NCBI RefSeq assembly: GCF_020283565.1
Contig: NC_060061.1
Span: forward strand, 2,798,010-2,862,009
Reading direction: 5' to 3'
Origin: Trifolium pratense
Lineage: Eukaryota > Streptophyta > Magnoliopsida > Fabales > Fabaceae
Length of the DNA stretch: 64,000 nucleotides
The notes under the pieces were generated by a model. That model worked only from the letters and a program-made list of their open reading frames with translations. It had not been told where the DNA came from and did no database searches. Positions 24,201-39,468 of this stretch are shown in pieces (within the stretch, counting starts at the first letter, position 1; each line of letters opens with the position of its first letter). Both the position numbers and the translations under genes were made by a program.

Positions 24201-25522
24201 AGTGAATCTAATAATCTAATGTTGATTTCTGTTGAATAACTTGTTGAATCTGTTGAATAGTTCTATAATTAAGTAGTTCTTGTGTATTGCTATTGTTCTG
24301 AGATGCAGCAAAATAGAAAAGGTATATGAACTTGATGGTAAATAACCATAGATGATGCATTCTTCTGCTGCTGCAATTACTGTTTCTGATCATTATAGTT
24401 TATATGCGATGATTTCCCTTAGAAGCCTTTAAATGGACTTACACTCAAGTAGGTGATTTTTCGTGCTCAATATACAATCAGTTTGTGTTCTGCCATTGTG
24501 TGCATTTATGTCTAAAGGTTCTCATTCCTATAATTAATCTAAAGGTGTCTTGAATCTGTTGAATAGCTTATTGAATAATCTGTTGATAATCCGTTGAATA
24601 ACTTGTTGAATCTGTTGAATAATATATTCATTAGATTATTAGCTTATTGAATAATATATTCATTATATTCATTAGCTTATTATGATTGTCTATTTGACAG
24701 TGTTGAAATGAATACTCATGGCGCTTCCGAGACATCTGAATAATATATTCATTATATTTATTAGCTTATTGAATAATATATTCTTCTTCTTTGTTAAATT
24801 TCACATCATTCTTCTTACTTCTTCTTTAGCTGTTTTGCCTCATTGCTTTTTCTCTTGCTTTTCTTGCACTACTACTTTCTCTTTCTTTTGCAACTTTCCA
24901 ACACTCTCTCTGCTCTGTTATGCCTTGTGTGAGAAACAACTAAACAAATGGGAGAGAAAGTAATATATATGCGACCCACACACTAATTCATGACAACGCC
25001 TATGAAGAAGTATAAACTTTTTTCTTAAAAAAATCAGTTTTAAAATTAATTTGAGTAAAAAAAAAAAGTTTTAAAATTGGTTTGAGTAAAAAAACCGGTT
25101 TAAAATTTGTTTGAGTAAAAAAAACCGGTTTAAAATTGGTTCAAGTGAATAATCCGATTTTTATTACAAACCGGTTATGAATTGGTTTCAAACTGGTTAT
25201 GAACCATATCCAAATTGGTTTTATAAAATAACCGGTTTGTCATGAAATGGTTTTGGATCTAAACCAAAACCAAAAATTAGGTGTGGTGTGGTGTGGTTTC
25301 CAAACCATGCACACCCCTATATGTACTCTTCCTTTCCTCTCAATTAATACTATTTCTGATTTCTGATATCGTGATTCGTGATGATGATGATGGTTTCTGT
25401 TTAGATGAATTCATCTGTGTTAAAACGTAGTATTCTATAGTATTGTTTAATCAACGTTTTATTACTTACATCTATCTATCAGGAATTCAGGATTAGCGAT
25501 ACGAGAAACAAACAAACAAAAA
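24200..25522. other. repeat-rich region upstream of ER-ANT1
   Basis: Contains many degenerate copies of GTTGAATCTGTTGAATA and GAATAATATATTCATTA (24225-24785). A second degenerate block of AAAACCGGTTTAAAATTGG repeats is at 25030-25250. The sequence AACCATGCACACCCCTAT at 25302-25320 looks like the right end of a common plant hAT-type MITE, but I could not find a matching left end. The ER-ANT1 promoter and leader lie in the last few hundred bases. Confidence 0.5.
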
Positions 25523-26639
25523 ATGGTAAAATCACCTGATCAATATGATAGATTTTCAAAGGACTTTTTAATGGGAGGTGCAGCAGCAATCATATCCAAG
25601 ACTGCAGTGGCACCCATTGAGAGAGTCAAACTTTTATTACAAAACCAAACTGAAATGATTAAAAGAGGACACCTCAAAACACCATACCTGGGTCTCTCTA
25701 ATACCTTTAAGAGGGTCTTTCGAGAAGAGGGTCTCATTGCCTTTTGGAGAGGTCATCAGGCCAATGTTATAAGATATTTCCCCACACAGGCTTTCAATTT
25801 TGCATTCAAAGGTTACTTCAAAACCATCTTTGGATATTCCAAAGACAAACACGGCTACTTTATGTGCTTTGCTGGAAATGTCGCTTCAGGCAGTGCTGCT
25901 GGAGCTACTACTTCACTGCTTTTGTACCATTTGGACTACGCACGTACTAGGTTGGCCACTGATCTTACTGCTCACCGTCACTTTAAAGGAGGACTAATTG
26001 ACGTTTATCGTAAAACCTTATCCACAGATGGAATTGCCGGCTTGTACAGAGGATTTGGGGTTTCAATATTGGGGATCACCTTGTATCGAGGGATGTACTT
26101 TGGGATCTATGACACCATGAAGCCTATTGTTTTAGTTGGGCCTTTTGAGGTAAGCAATCGTTCATACATTTATAATTATTATAATTATAATAGAGATCTA
26201 TCTTTTTACTGCCAATGGGAAAATCTGGTTAATAGTCGAGCACTTTGATGAATTCAGATAAGAGCATTGGTTCTGTTCATTTATACCTTTGCATTAGAAT
26301 GTGAGTCTTATGATTTATTTTCTGCAGGGGAACTTCTTTGCTAGTTTCTTGTTAGGTTGGAGCATTACAACCGTATCCGGTGTCTGTGCATACCCTTTTG
26401 ACACATTGCGCCGGCGTATGATGCTAACCTCCGGACACCAGAACAAGTATTATAGTGCAATGCATGCGTTCCGTGAGATTGTTGGACAAGAGGGTTTCTT
26501 AGCTCTATTTCGAGGAGTCACTGCAAATATGCTTCTTGGAATGGCAGGAGCTGGGGTGCTTGCTGGGTACGATCTGCTAAACCGTATCTCATCTAGACAA
26601 AATCACTGTAATGAAACGAATCAAAGAGTTCTAAAATAA
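25523..26639 (+). CDS. ER-ANT1: ER adenine nucleotide transporter (ER-ANT1 type)
   Basis: Two exons, 25523-26149 and 26328-26639, with a GT-AG intron, give 312 aa. It belongs to the mitochondrial carrier family, adenine nucleotide branch. The first carrier signature is PIERVK at 31-36. The second is HLDYARTR, lacking the usual proline as in ER-ANT1. The third is [14 protein letters not shown]. The nucleotide-carrier motif RRRMM is intact. Absence of a long mitochondrial presequence, the RRRMML variant and [13 protein letters not shown] point to ER-ANT1, which exchanges ATP and ADP across the ER membrane. A canonical mitochondrial AAC would have RRRMMM and an N-terminal extension. The first exon carries two of the three repeats. 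Confidence 0.9.
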
Positions 26640-27827
26640 ATAACTGAATCATGGTGGAATTTTCAAGGGAGAAATGAATTTTTGGACCTAAAAAGCATAG
26701 TTATCATTTAGAAAATAGAATGAGTATTATGGCTCTTCATTTCAAAAGTTTGGTCTAAAGAAGCACAAACAACAAACATACTTTTGGATGTGATAGCAGC
26801 CAAAGGTATTTGCTCTATGAAAACTGAACTTGAGCCAGACCTTTGAACACGATAAACCTGATTTTAGGTCCTTAGATTTCATTCTCCCTTTTGTTAATAT
26901 GATAGCCAATTTGTTAAAAGTTTATAGAGTTTTGTGCCTTATTGATACACAACGATATGCAACTGAAACATATTTAAGACTGCAAATGCAGTTAACTTGT
27001 CTGTTCCAGTGAATGCTGTTCATATGAGGTTTTTAATTTACAACATTCATGGCCAGATTTCAATTATTTAGTTATTACATGCAGATACTATATCTAGAAT
27101 TTGAATAGCATGACATCTCATATTAGGATTTGAGGTAGTTTCATCTGCTTTCCTTTTTTGATATTGTACTCAATTTGACATGCCACTTTACTTTTAGAGG
27201 AAACTCCAACTTACTGAGGTCCGCAAATTATAACTTTTTTTTTTGTTGCAAGATTGTAAATTAGAACATACATGAAAACTTTTTCAACGTTAATTAAATT
27301 TGCCATATGAAATGACATGGTTATTATGTGTATTATTATTCTTGTAAGAAAGAAGTTAACAAAAGGACTGATATATTTTTAAATTTATGAATCATGCTGC
27401 AAACACTTGAACAGAATAAACTACTGCTGGATTATGTAATTAGTCCACAGTACATGTTGAACTAAAGTCTAAAACAAATGAGCTTCTTTTTCCATCCCAA
27501 ATATATTTCAAAAGTACACTTCCAGAAAAACACAGTTTTTTGCCCAAAACACAGTTTGTATTCTTCCCGACAGGGTGTGATTTTTAGAAACACGGGGAAG
27601 ATAAAAGTAGCTCTCAAAACAGATACCAAAAACAAGCCAAGAAGGAAACTAAATATCCCAATCCAGTACAACAAATCTAGTACTAAAACAAGTAGAACCA
27701 CCACCAGCTACAACCACAACAAACCACAAACTTGACCATACATTTAGAAAACCAAAGAACTTGAATAGATTATTATCCAAAAAAAACATTCCTTGCATTG
27801 TGCGTTCAAGTCTGTAGAAGATCATCT
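26640..27827. other. intergenic between convergent genes
   Basis: Lies between the 3' ends of ER-ANT1 (+) and beta-tubulin (-). It should hold both 3' untranslated regions. I see no other gene or transposon with clear ends. Confidence 0.5.
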
Positions 27828-29375
<1,548 letters not shown>

Positions 29376-29482
29376 TTTCAGCACTAACTTAGCAGAGGCA
29401 AAATGGAAACCAAACGCTTTTTCAACTGTCAACTACTCTCCCTCTGGCTTGGACATGGAAGAAGCAAAGGTTGGTTTGATTG

Positions 29483-29493
29483 CATATTTATAG
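29483..29493 (-). promoter_or_regulatory. probable TATA box of beta-tubulin
   Basis: On the minus strand the sequence reads CTATAAATA, about 110 bp upstream of the start codon, a typical distance. Supported by sequence and position only. Confidence 0.55.
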
Positions 29494-30779
29494 TGGAGGA
29501 TGAGGATGAGATCACACGGTGGAGGATTGCTGCAAGATGGAATGAAGCAAAGGCTGAGTTGAATGAATGAATGACTGCCACCTGTAAGTATCTGCTTGCA
29601 ACACCGCCGGCCTTTCTACACTGCTAAAAAACACCAATTCTCATAACTTTATTTTATAATATAGTATGTGCAAACATCACTGACTTCAAAATCACTTGAT
29701 AATAAGTTATTATTAAGTTTATTTTTCGATTTTCTCTTGTAACATATTTTCTTTCCTTTGTTTTTTGTTTATGTATATAATAATAACATCATCATCTCTT
29801 TTGACAATACCAAGGGTGATGCCACTTGGAAGGCCTAAACGGCGTTTCTCTTGTCCATTCATTCCAAGGTGACTAATAATTATAATACTACCGACTATTA
29901 GGAAATATTGATGGAAGAGTTAAAAAGAAAGGGATGGTGAGAGGAAACTGGATTTTGGTGGGGGTTTGGGAATGCTAATTGTAGTTAAGAGTTAGGGGGA
30001 GAAAAGCTTGAACTATTCCACGTTCGATTCACAGATAACGCCAGAAATAATAATAGTAATAATAATTAACAAAAAAATAATCATATCATTGATTGTTTGA
30101 AGTTTGAACAAGCCTATATATTAAAAAAAGATGTTATAAAAAATGTCATACATAATTTCTTGAAGGATTAACACTTGCGAGGACACAAACATAAAAATGG
30201 GTGAGGGTAAAAATATCTCTTTTAACATAAGTAGGTTAAATACAACACGCTACACCATTGCATGAGAGGAATTAAGGTAAGTCCTAATCTTCCTATGGAA
30301 ATGGTAAGATGAAATTCCAGACTAGGATCTTGCTCATCCATTTGAATTAGACCTGTTTCCAAGAATACCATGGGTGCCCATGAAGGAGCGGAGATACTTC
30401 GAAAGCAATCATGCAAAAGATAAAACAGCAAGAACATGGAAAAACAACACACACGAAAATTGTTTACCTAGTTCGGTCCAAAAATGACCTAAGTGTGCGG
30501 GAGAGAGCAACCCTCCATTCCACTAATCAAATAGAGTAAATGTTTACAAAAAAATTCCAAAGGGTTACAAGAATTGGCCTTTAAATCCTAACTCTACCCT
30601 TATTATGAATTTCTTTTCGTGACCAAGAGAGCCAATTTAATCTAATGTTTCCCGAGGTGATGATTCAATCTCAACCCTTGTATTTATTGCCAAGAGAATT
30701 CTTTATAATCCCTTAGTTTGTGTGTTGGCTTCAAAAACCTCAAACCTTTATTTTGAAACAACAACTAATTTGACACCAA
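29494..30779. other. intergenic, no gene seen
   Basis: Contains the tubulin upstream region. From about 30350 to 30680 the sequence is less AT-rich and resembles dispersed plant repeats, but no terminal repeats or coding domains could be identified. Confidence 0.4.
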
Positions 30780-30925
30780 ATGTTACGTCTCTCAATAATA
30801 TTTTAACCGATATAAATTTTATATAATCCACCGTTGGATTGAAAGTTTATATCATAGAAATCATTTATGTAAAACTTCAGACATATCCAAAATTATTTAA
30901 TATGTTATTAAGATACATCATACTA
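30780..30925. repeat. single arm of a foldback MITE, degenerate
   Basis: The stretch with CTCAATAATATTTTAACCGA and CCACCGTTGGATTGAAAG is clearly related to one arm of the foldback element at 52947-53346. The second arm is not present, so this is a remnant. Confidence 0.55.
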
Positions 30926-33850
30926 AAGGACGAAACCAAGAATATGCAACAAGTATTGCGCCGGGCGCCATAGACATTGTGCATCCAGAGTTAATTGACT
31001 TTTGGAACTTTGAGATTTCAAAATATTAAAATAAAGGATTGGAGTGGAGGGTAGTAGCAAACAATAAAATTTTAAAATATTATATTGATGAGGCTTTTAG
31101 TCAATGATATTTAGTTTACAATTTTTTAAATGAAAATAAATAAAAATGATTTAGTTATATTTTGTGTTGAATTAAGTGTATAATGACATCAAATAGAATA
31201 TAAGATATCCCAAAAATGATTTAGCTATTGGTTCAAAGACCAAATGTACTTAAAACCGTTGTTGATTTTCATGCGTGTATCGTAGAAATATTCAATAAAA
31301 ATAATGACTACAAAATCGTATTAGTCTATATTTGATATCACGGTGGATATATTAAAATTATAGTGAATCACCGTGATTTCTTTTTACAAAAGTTTCATAG
31401 ACGATTTAGGTGATTCTGAGTAACTGTGGTGACAAAAAATAGGATTAGTTAAAAAAATAATATAATTTTATAGGTGTTTTTCCTTTGTAGGGGAAAAGTG
31501 TGAAGCTGTCCGTTCTGAAGTCTTGTCCCTTGGAGTGTGATTGCTTCCATCATGTTTTGTCGTTGCAAAGATTGAGCGTCTCCACTATGCATGATCTGAT
31601 CTTTGGGAAATACACAAATTCTCAACTTAGACTAAGACCAGTGTCACCTGATCCATTTTATTTTTTTTATGAAAACAATGCAATTATGCGTGTACCTCTG
31701 GACATATATATACTGTACATGTACTAGTGTTTATCATCAAAATTGGCTTAACTTTTAAAATCGAATCTCTCAACTCTAATTACAAAGGAATCAAAAGCTG
31801 ATTTTGTTAATTCCCCATATGCTTTCTTCTTTGATTCCAAATATATCTATCTATCTATATGCAAAAAGCAGATATGTAATTTTGCTTTTCATCTTTCTAC
31901 ACTGAAACCTTGTATAGTATTCCTACCCTTTTCCCAATACATCATCATGTACTCTAAAATAAAAAACTAATTAATGTGCATAACTCCGGAAATAAGTAGA
32001 TATATGTGATGATCAAATTAAAGACTCAGTCACGGGTATATTCTATAGATTACTAGTGTACATGTAGCTAGAATAAAGAATTTGATGAGTACTAATTGGC
32101 TTAATTGATGAAATAGATATATATGTTAGTTATGAAGTTTGTTTTTATTATTGTTTAAATTTACTAAAGGACGACATGTTGGTGGAGAATAAAACATTCC
32201 CATCCTATATATCCTATATGCTATACATATATACATATAACATAACATATATACAAATAAGTAGTATATGCCTCACTCACACCATCACCATTGACTAATT
32301 GCAAGCAGCTGAAGCCTAAAAAGGATGAAAAGTTGAATGGGGCCATATATAACCTAGCTAGCTAAGCTAGCAATATTATATATTTGACCACTATAGCTAT
32401 GGGCCTATTGCCTGTGTAGGTGATTTTTGGTTTTGCTATAGCCATAAGAACAGAAATGACAATACTGATTAGGGATTTTATGGGCAGTGCAGTATGGTGT
32501 ATAGGGAGGGAGAGAGAGAGAGAGAGAGATATGCTCAATCAATATTAGAGGGGGTGGGTCACAGGCACAGCACAGAGTAGATAACAATACAATGCTCTCT
32601 CTGTAGTTTAATTTGCAATTGCATGGTTGGTTTGGTAGTACTAGTACTTACTTATCTTATTACATATTTTGCATTGCATTGCATTGCATTGCATGCACAT
32701 TTTTCATAATAAATAAGAGACATACAAATAGTAGGGATTCAGAATTTGCAGGTAGTAGGCCCTCTACCCAACAAAAAGCTAAGAAATAATTAATCAATAA
32801 TAGCTTTCAAATTCTACTACTATATTATCAGCCACCCAGCGTTGGCAGAGTTTCACACTAGCTCGAGAATTGAGTCATTCCATCATAATAATGACCAAGG
32901 GGTTATACCTATGAGGCAAACAAAGAGAGAGATAGATAGATAGATAAATCCACATTGAGGCAGAGATAGGACATGGACAGTTTTGTTTATTACTTAACTA
33001 CCCTCCTATATATGTCCATCCTCAATTTAATTCAATAAATGACTCTGGACCATGGAGACAACATTCTAAATGAGGTAACAGTCATTTTTCTATTTTTCTA
33101 TCTCCACCACCCCTCAAATTAAATTTACGATTTCAAATGCAAAAGGATCTTAGCCCATGCCCCAAAAAAGCACACCAGCCAGCTTGTTTTATTATTTAAA
33201 TAACACATTTTTAATCATGTCAAATAATATGGTCTTCCTCTTAATTTATATCTAATATTATGAAAAATTAGTCTATATAATGTATCAAGCAGGATTTGCT
33301 GCTGTCAACTATTGGCACGCTATAACCAATCCTGGCCATATGTTTGAGATCGAACGGTTCAGATTTCAAATAATGTTTTATAAGGCAAAACAATCTCAGC
33401 CGCCGATTAGAGATCAAACAACCCATATCAGTTAAAGCACCCTACTATAACTCCAGGAAATCTGATTCCATACTATATCACTTATCAACAAATTAATAAT
33501 ATTTGAATCACCGTCAAACAAGACTGTTAAACAGGATCGATTCAAATGTCAAATAGTCTGAACCAAGAATTCAAACCTCCATTTTGAGTCCAAAAAATAA
33601 AAGATTTTAAAGAGTTCAATTTAATTCTAAATAATATAATATGATAAAATTTTATAGATATTTATCTTAATTGGCTAGAATGAGGGTCTTAGTTCAATCC
33701 TTGGACTTTTTAAAATTTAACATTTTTTATTTATTTTTTACAAGTATTGTGTTTATTTTAGGCCCTACTAAAAAGTTTGCTTTAGGCCTCTACATATGTT
33801 GGATATACTTGGTCGACCGGCTCTGTTGTCAAATTAGTGATTACTACTTA
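30926..33850. other. intergenic upstream of STF, no gene seen
   Basis: AT-rich with microsatellites such as GA near 32510-32530, GCATT near 32670-32695 and GATA near 32930-32946. A sequence near 31323 reading GTCTATATTTGATATCACGG resembles the left end of the Tourist-like element at 33851, but its right end is unclear. No coding region is supported. Confidence 0.4.
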
Positions 33851-33974
33851 GTGTATATTTGGTATCACGATGGGTACGTATGCTAGAATCATAGTGAACC
33901 ACTATGATTTTCTAAAAGTTACAAAGTGTAGCTTTTAAAAAATTATAATGGATAGCATGATTCCAAACATAGAC
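33851..33974. mobile_element. Tourist-like (PIF/Harbinger) MITE
   Basis: A 124-bp element with ends GTGTATATTTGGTATCACG and, reverse-complemented, GTCTATGTTTGGAATCATG. It is flanked by TTA on both sides (33848-33850 and 33975-33977). A 3-bp TTA duplication fits PIF/Harbinger-type MITEs. Confidence 0.75.
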
Positions 33975-34427
33975 TTAACATAATGATCAAGTTGTTCGAC
34001 CTCTACAATATCTATGTGGAACTCTATAATATGACACAAGTGATAACGGTGTGAGCGGAAGACCTAACCATCATGTGTAGAAATATTTTGTTGAGAAAGA
34101 AGATATATACTACTAAATATACAGTAAGATGGGATGAATACATAGTAGTAGATGTGCATGGTAGAGTAGAGAGTAGAGAGTAGAGGTGAAAAATGAAGAA
34201 GTATCCGTACGTAGATGAGTAAATAATAAATTGACAGGAAAATAGACAAAGGAAAGGGTGAATTGGGGAACAGAGAGAGAGGGGCAGTTCGGATTGAGAA
34301 TTAGTGTGAAAGGCACGAGACGTGAAGAGAACAATAAATGTGTGATGAGGCTCATGATAACCCTCATGATCGTCACGTCGTTTTTCATTCTCTACTCCCA
34401 ATAATCTCCCAGAATTCCACGCTATAG

Positions 34428-34429
<2 letters not shown>

Positions 34430-34481
<52 letters not shown>
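34430..34481. repeat. CT microsatellite upstream of STF
   Basis: About 52 bp of nearly pure CT, some 660 bp upstream of the STF start codon and about 310 bp upstream of its probable TATA box. Confidence 0.9.
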
Positions 34482-34483
<2 letters not shown>

Positions 34484-34789
34484 TCAAAGCCTAGTCAACC
34501 TCATCTCATCTTTTGTCCCATATTCATCCAACACAAACAATACCATATTCTCTCATTCTCATTCTTCCCATTCTCTCTCTCTCTCTCAATTTGCATTTTG
34601 TTATTTATCATGTGAGTGAGCTAGTATAAGCTAAAAAATCAGTTGAGTGATCAATCCCCATCTCTCAATGTCACAGACACACTCCTCAACAAATTAATTA
34701 ACAATAATAATGTTTTGGTTATTACTTACTTACTTACCATATACTACTCTCATAGTGATAGAGCATCAATCAATGAACCTATATATGCC

Positions 34790-34798
34790 ATATATAAG
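34790..34798 (+). promoter_or_regulatory. probable TATA box of STF
   Basis: TATATAAG about 345 bp upstream of the STF start codon, which would give a leader of roughly 300 nt. Other AT-rich stretches nearby could also serve. Confidence 0.4.
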
Positions 34799-35140
34799 CA
34801 CCCTTTTCATTTTCAACTAGCTAGCTAGGTCTAACCATTTTAATTCACATCACTTCTTTTCCCTTTTTCTCTCAACTTCAACTCCATTCTGTCATTTCAA
34901 ATTACCATAACCACACTCACAACCAAAAAGATTTCTATATCTAACAAACCATTCCCACTTTTCTTCTTCAAAATTATTTATTTATTAGTATATGTCTTTC
35001 ATTTCATACTTTCATTATAATTTTCAACACAATATATAATATAGCTACTAAGTTGTTTGTGACTCATTTATAAGCCTTTTATTTATTTATTTAGTAACAA
35101 AAACCCTAGCTAGAGCTAGCATTCATTCATTTTCTCCAAT

Positions 35141-37622
35141 ATGTGGATGGTTGGTTACAATGAAGGTAGTGACTTCAACATGTCTGATTATCCATTCAAT
35201 GGAAGGAAACTCAGGCCCCTCATCCCAAGACCAGTCACTTCTCCTAACAACAACACTTCAACTACAACTCCTTCCTTAAACCGCATTCATGGCGGCGCAA
35301 ATGATTTCTTTTCACAGTATCACAATCTTCAGGGTACATATATTATATATATATATGCTATTCTCTCTTCTTCTTTTTTTATGCATGTGATGTGGATTAA
35401 TTATTATTATTATTATATGTGAAAAGTGTCTAAAAGTGTGAAATGTTTTAGCAATATCAGTGGGAGGAGATCAGAGCAAGAGATCATCAGAGTTGAATAA
35501 TAGTCAAGCAGCAGCAGCAGGAGGAGGAGGAGGAGGAGTTGTAGTGAGTTCAAGATGGAATCCAACACCAGAACAGTTAAGAGCACTTGAAGAGTTGTAT
35601 AGAAGAGGAACAAGAACACCATCTGCTGAACAAATCCAACAAATCACAGCACAGCTTAGAAGGTTTGGAAAAATTGAAGGCAAGAATGTTTTCTATTGGT
35701 TTCAGAATCACAAAGCTAGAGAAAGGCAGAAAAGACGCCGTCAAATGGAATCAGCTGCTGCTGATCATCAGTTTGATGCTACTCTTGAAAAGAAAGACTT
35801 ATTAGGTACTGTAATTAATTAACCCTTAATCTTAGTTTGTATATATATAATTAATTAATGAAGAGAAGATATATACCTTATTTTTTTGTTGTAATTGTAA
35901 TTATTAATTTTGTGTTTGTTTGTTAGAGGAATATCCTTTTTAGTACACATATGACATGGGTTACTTTATATTTTTTCTCATTCATTCGTATTGTTGTAGG
36001 TTGAGATGTAAAGTTATATTCTTTTTTGTTTTTCTTTTTGTCTACAGGCGCAAGTAGGACAGTGTTTGAAGTTGAACACACCAAAAACTGGCTACCCTCT
36101 TCAAATTCCAGTACTAGTACTCTTCCTCTTGCAGAGGTCCATTCTCTTTATTATTATATATATATATTACTAGTATCATCTTTGTCTTTGTATCACATGA
36201 TTTCATTCATTCATTCAATCATGGACTAAACCAAACAAACCCCTTTTTATCTTTTTCAACATAGGACATTCACTTAATAATTCAGTAAATAAAAAGTCTT
36301 TAATAATAATAATAATAATGAGAAAAAAGATCCTCATACACTCACTCACTAAGCACCGATTATTTGGACATGATTACTTTTGAGAAATACTAATACTAGT
36401 ATCTTGTTATAGATGTTTGAAACACATAATTAAGAAAGGTATAAATGCATAGTCATAGGGTAAAGGACCCTCACCCCTCACCCTCATCCTCACCCTAGTA
36501 GGTAGTACTGTAGTAAGGTAAGAAAAGAAAAGTTTTGTAGTAGTAGTAGTAATTTTGTTGGGAAATGAAAAGGTCCTAAAAGCTGAATTCCTTCCTTTCT
36601 GTCGGGGCTGCTGTAATGAAACTTGGCTGGGCTTTTGGGGCTTGTGCATATTCAAGTAAGTCAGTATTAGCTTTTAGGCACTCTCCTTCATTTTACAACA
36701 ATATATTCTTCTTTCTTTCTTTCTTTCTTTCTTTCTATAGAATTGAGAGACCACCCATATATTCATCCATGACCCAAAAGAAGACAACCCTCACCTTCAC
36801 CTCCTGCTTTAATTTGACTTCACATACACCAACATCTACCTTTTTTATTTATTTAGTATTTTAATATACAATACTTTGTGTGCATGCCCATTTCAAATCT
36901 GTGCATGCCCTCCCTTTTTTTTTCTTTTCTTTTTAACCTATGGTTCATTTTTCACTCACCTATGTATGTATGTATGTATGTATGTATGGTTCTTTCTTTC
37001 CTTCATAAATAAATTAATAATAATGCCTTTATTTATTTAATTAAAAATTGTTCAGGAATCTGTTTCAATTCAAAGGGTAGCAGGAAAAGCAGATGAGTAC
37101 ACTAGAACAGATGGATGGGTCCAATTCGATGAGGCAGCAGAATTACAACAAAGAAGAAACTTTATGGAAAGGAATGCCACGTGGCATATGATGCAGTTAA
37201 CTACTTGTCCTACCCTCATTAACACTACACAGCTAAATTCTTCTAATTACACCACCACCCCTACTACTACTACTACTACTACTACTACCACTACATCATC
37301 AACAACAACAGCTAGCATGGCCACCACTGCCACAGTAACAACTAGGCTTATGGACCCAAAACTCATGATCAAGACCCATCATGATCTCAGCTTATTCATT
37401 TCACCTCAAACACAAAATGCTTTTAATATCCATTTAAGCAACAATACTCATCATCACCTGCAGGATGATCATTCTTTGGAGTCTCATCATCAAACCCTTC
37501 AACTTTTCCCAATAAGGAATGGTGGATTATGCAGTGATGATAATAACAAAGAGACAGAAATATCAGCTTCAGCAATGAATGCACCCAACCAGTTCATTGA
37601 ATTTCTTCCGTTGAAGAACTGA
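35141..37622 (+). CDS. STF: WOX1/STENOFOLIA-type WUSCHEL-related homeobox protein
   Basis: Four exons, 35141-35333, 35452-35805, 36048-36136 and 37056-37622, all GT-AG, give 400 aa. WOX1-type factors (STENOFOLIA in Medicago, LATHYROIDES in pea, LAM1 in tobacco) act at the adaxial-abaxial boundary and drive lateral growth of leaf blades and petals, mainly as repressors. The N-terminus [19 protein letters not shown] with [11 protein letters not shown] is specific to this clade. The WUS-type homeodomain spans about 98-162, with [17 protein letters not shown] in helix 3. The WUS box TLQLFPI is at 359-365 and the C-terminal STF box FIEFLPLKN is at 392-400. A threonine-rich tract (278-298) is encoded by an ACT repeat, and a short Ala/Gly tract precedes the homeodomain. 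Intron 3 is the longest, at about 0.9 kb. WUSCHEL itself lacks this N-terminus and the STF box. Confidence 0.95.
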
Positions 37623-39468
37623 TATATAATATATTAGAAAATAGTATAACTTTGCTATGCATGTCAAATGACACTCTTCTTCATTAGGTGTTGGATTTTG
37701 TTAGAAAATAGCACTGTTTTTATTGTTATTGATGTTATGTTTCAAGAAATTGGTGATGTAATAGGACACTGAATTTGAATGGGGTATTTTCCTTAAAATG
37801 CATTTGGACTATGTTGGTTGAATCAAATACTATATATTATAGACTAGTAGTAGTATTTAAAAATATATATTATGTGTGTTTAATATATATATACTATATA
37901 GACCTTATTTAAGTAAGTTGATGTTTAAGTATACACATGTTACTCCTCCTCCTGATATATGAAGAATGGGAAAGGATGATGACATAATTAAATGAAGAAT
38001 GTACATAAGGGAATTTGATATTGAGATATATATATAGTAGTAGTACTAGTATCTGAAATAGGAATAAGATGTGACAGACAGACAGACGGACGTAGATGAT
38101 GATGTTGAAGTAACTACGAACGAAACGAACATGGGTGGGAGAATTGTTTTGTTCTTTTGCTGCATACTTGGAAAATTATAAAAATAAAATGCTGCTGTTC
38201 TATAATGCTGTGCTATGATGCTATATGTGTATTGCAATGCAATCAATGTTTTGGTCTAGCGAATTCTGTAGTCCAATTTATGATGACATTAACAAATCAC
38301 ATCAATGCACCAAAAGGGAACAGAACGGCTGAATTCAAACTAAATCCGTGAATTCATTCGTTCCACAAACTGCTGTCTCATACATACTACTAGTATAGTA
38401 TAGTATAGTATAGTATAAGCTTCAACTTTTTTTTGGAAAGACTAATTAATTTCTCAAGTTTTGTTTTGTGGAACCTAAATGGATGGCCTTCCTAAGAATT
38501 TTAATGTTGTTGTGTGTCCAAGACAGAGATCAAATTCATGACCTTAATTAAACTATAAAAATCCCGTTCATCTTATCTATCTGAATTAATTAAGCACTAT
38601 ATTGTTAATTGTGTGTACGTTTGGAAGGAAAATTTACTCCACCATAGAACTACTCTTGAAAGTAGCGGTAATTTGTAGCCCTATTTGTTGAAGTTTATAC
38701 AAAAACATTGGTAGATGCTATTACTACAAATAACATTATTGTATTAGATGGAGTAATAGGGCTACAAACTTTTAAGAGATTTCAAAATCAGGTTTTTAAA
38801 TAATCAAGATATTGATTGATTATTTTTACTTTTTAAACTTTGTTGCATGTTAAAACTGAGGAATGATTGATCATCTATCTAGATAATCTAGGTCCTTGGA
38901 AAAGCTCCTTGGAGTACATATACTTATGGTATAGGGAATTTGTTACTTACTACATTAATTAACTAGGGAATGATCCACCTTTCAAAACCCTTAAGAGGGC
39001 TTAGACTAGGACGTGTCGCACAAGAGGCGTCAAGCATCATCAGGGTTAAAAAATAATATAAGAAAGAATGCAAAAATATTCCCAATGCAGCTACTGAAGC
39101 CGTGAGTGGGGGACCATAATTCAAACAATTAATACTAATAGTGAGTATTTGAATATTTTCTTTATTTTCATAAAAAATATTTGTTTTGTTTATGTTATAT
39201 TATTGTGAAACCAGTACACAAGTCTTAGCTCGACCGACAAAAATATGTTTAAATTGTTAGGTCGAACGTCATGATCGGATTTCATTATACTATATATTAT
39301 TGTGAAATCAAAATATTTTTGTGTCATATTATGTTAATTTTAATTTGTTTATTAGGGACTATCTGAATTGACAGTAGCTCCTCTCCAACTATAGATTTAT
39401 GATGGATGGGTGAAAATGTTAGTAGCAATTTATAAAATAATAATTAATGATGTTGTTGGATTGAAATA
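37623..39468. other. intergenic downstream of STF
   Basis: Holds the STF 3' untranslated region and AT-rich DNA with a TAGTA tandem run near 38390-38416. No gene is seen. Confidence 0.45.

Noticed and set aside
34024..34401. 125-aa minus-strand open frame upstream of STF
   Set aside because: Composition is simple (Ser, Tyr, Leu, Phe), there is no motif, and it lies in the STF upstream region beside a CT repeat.
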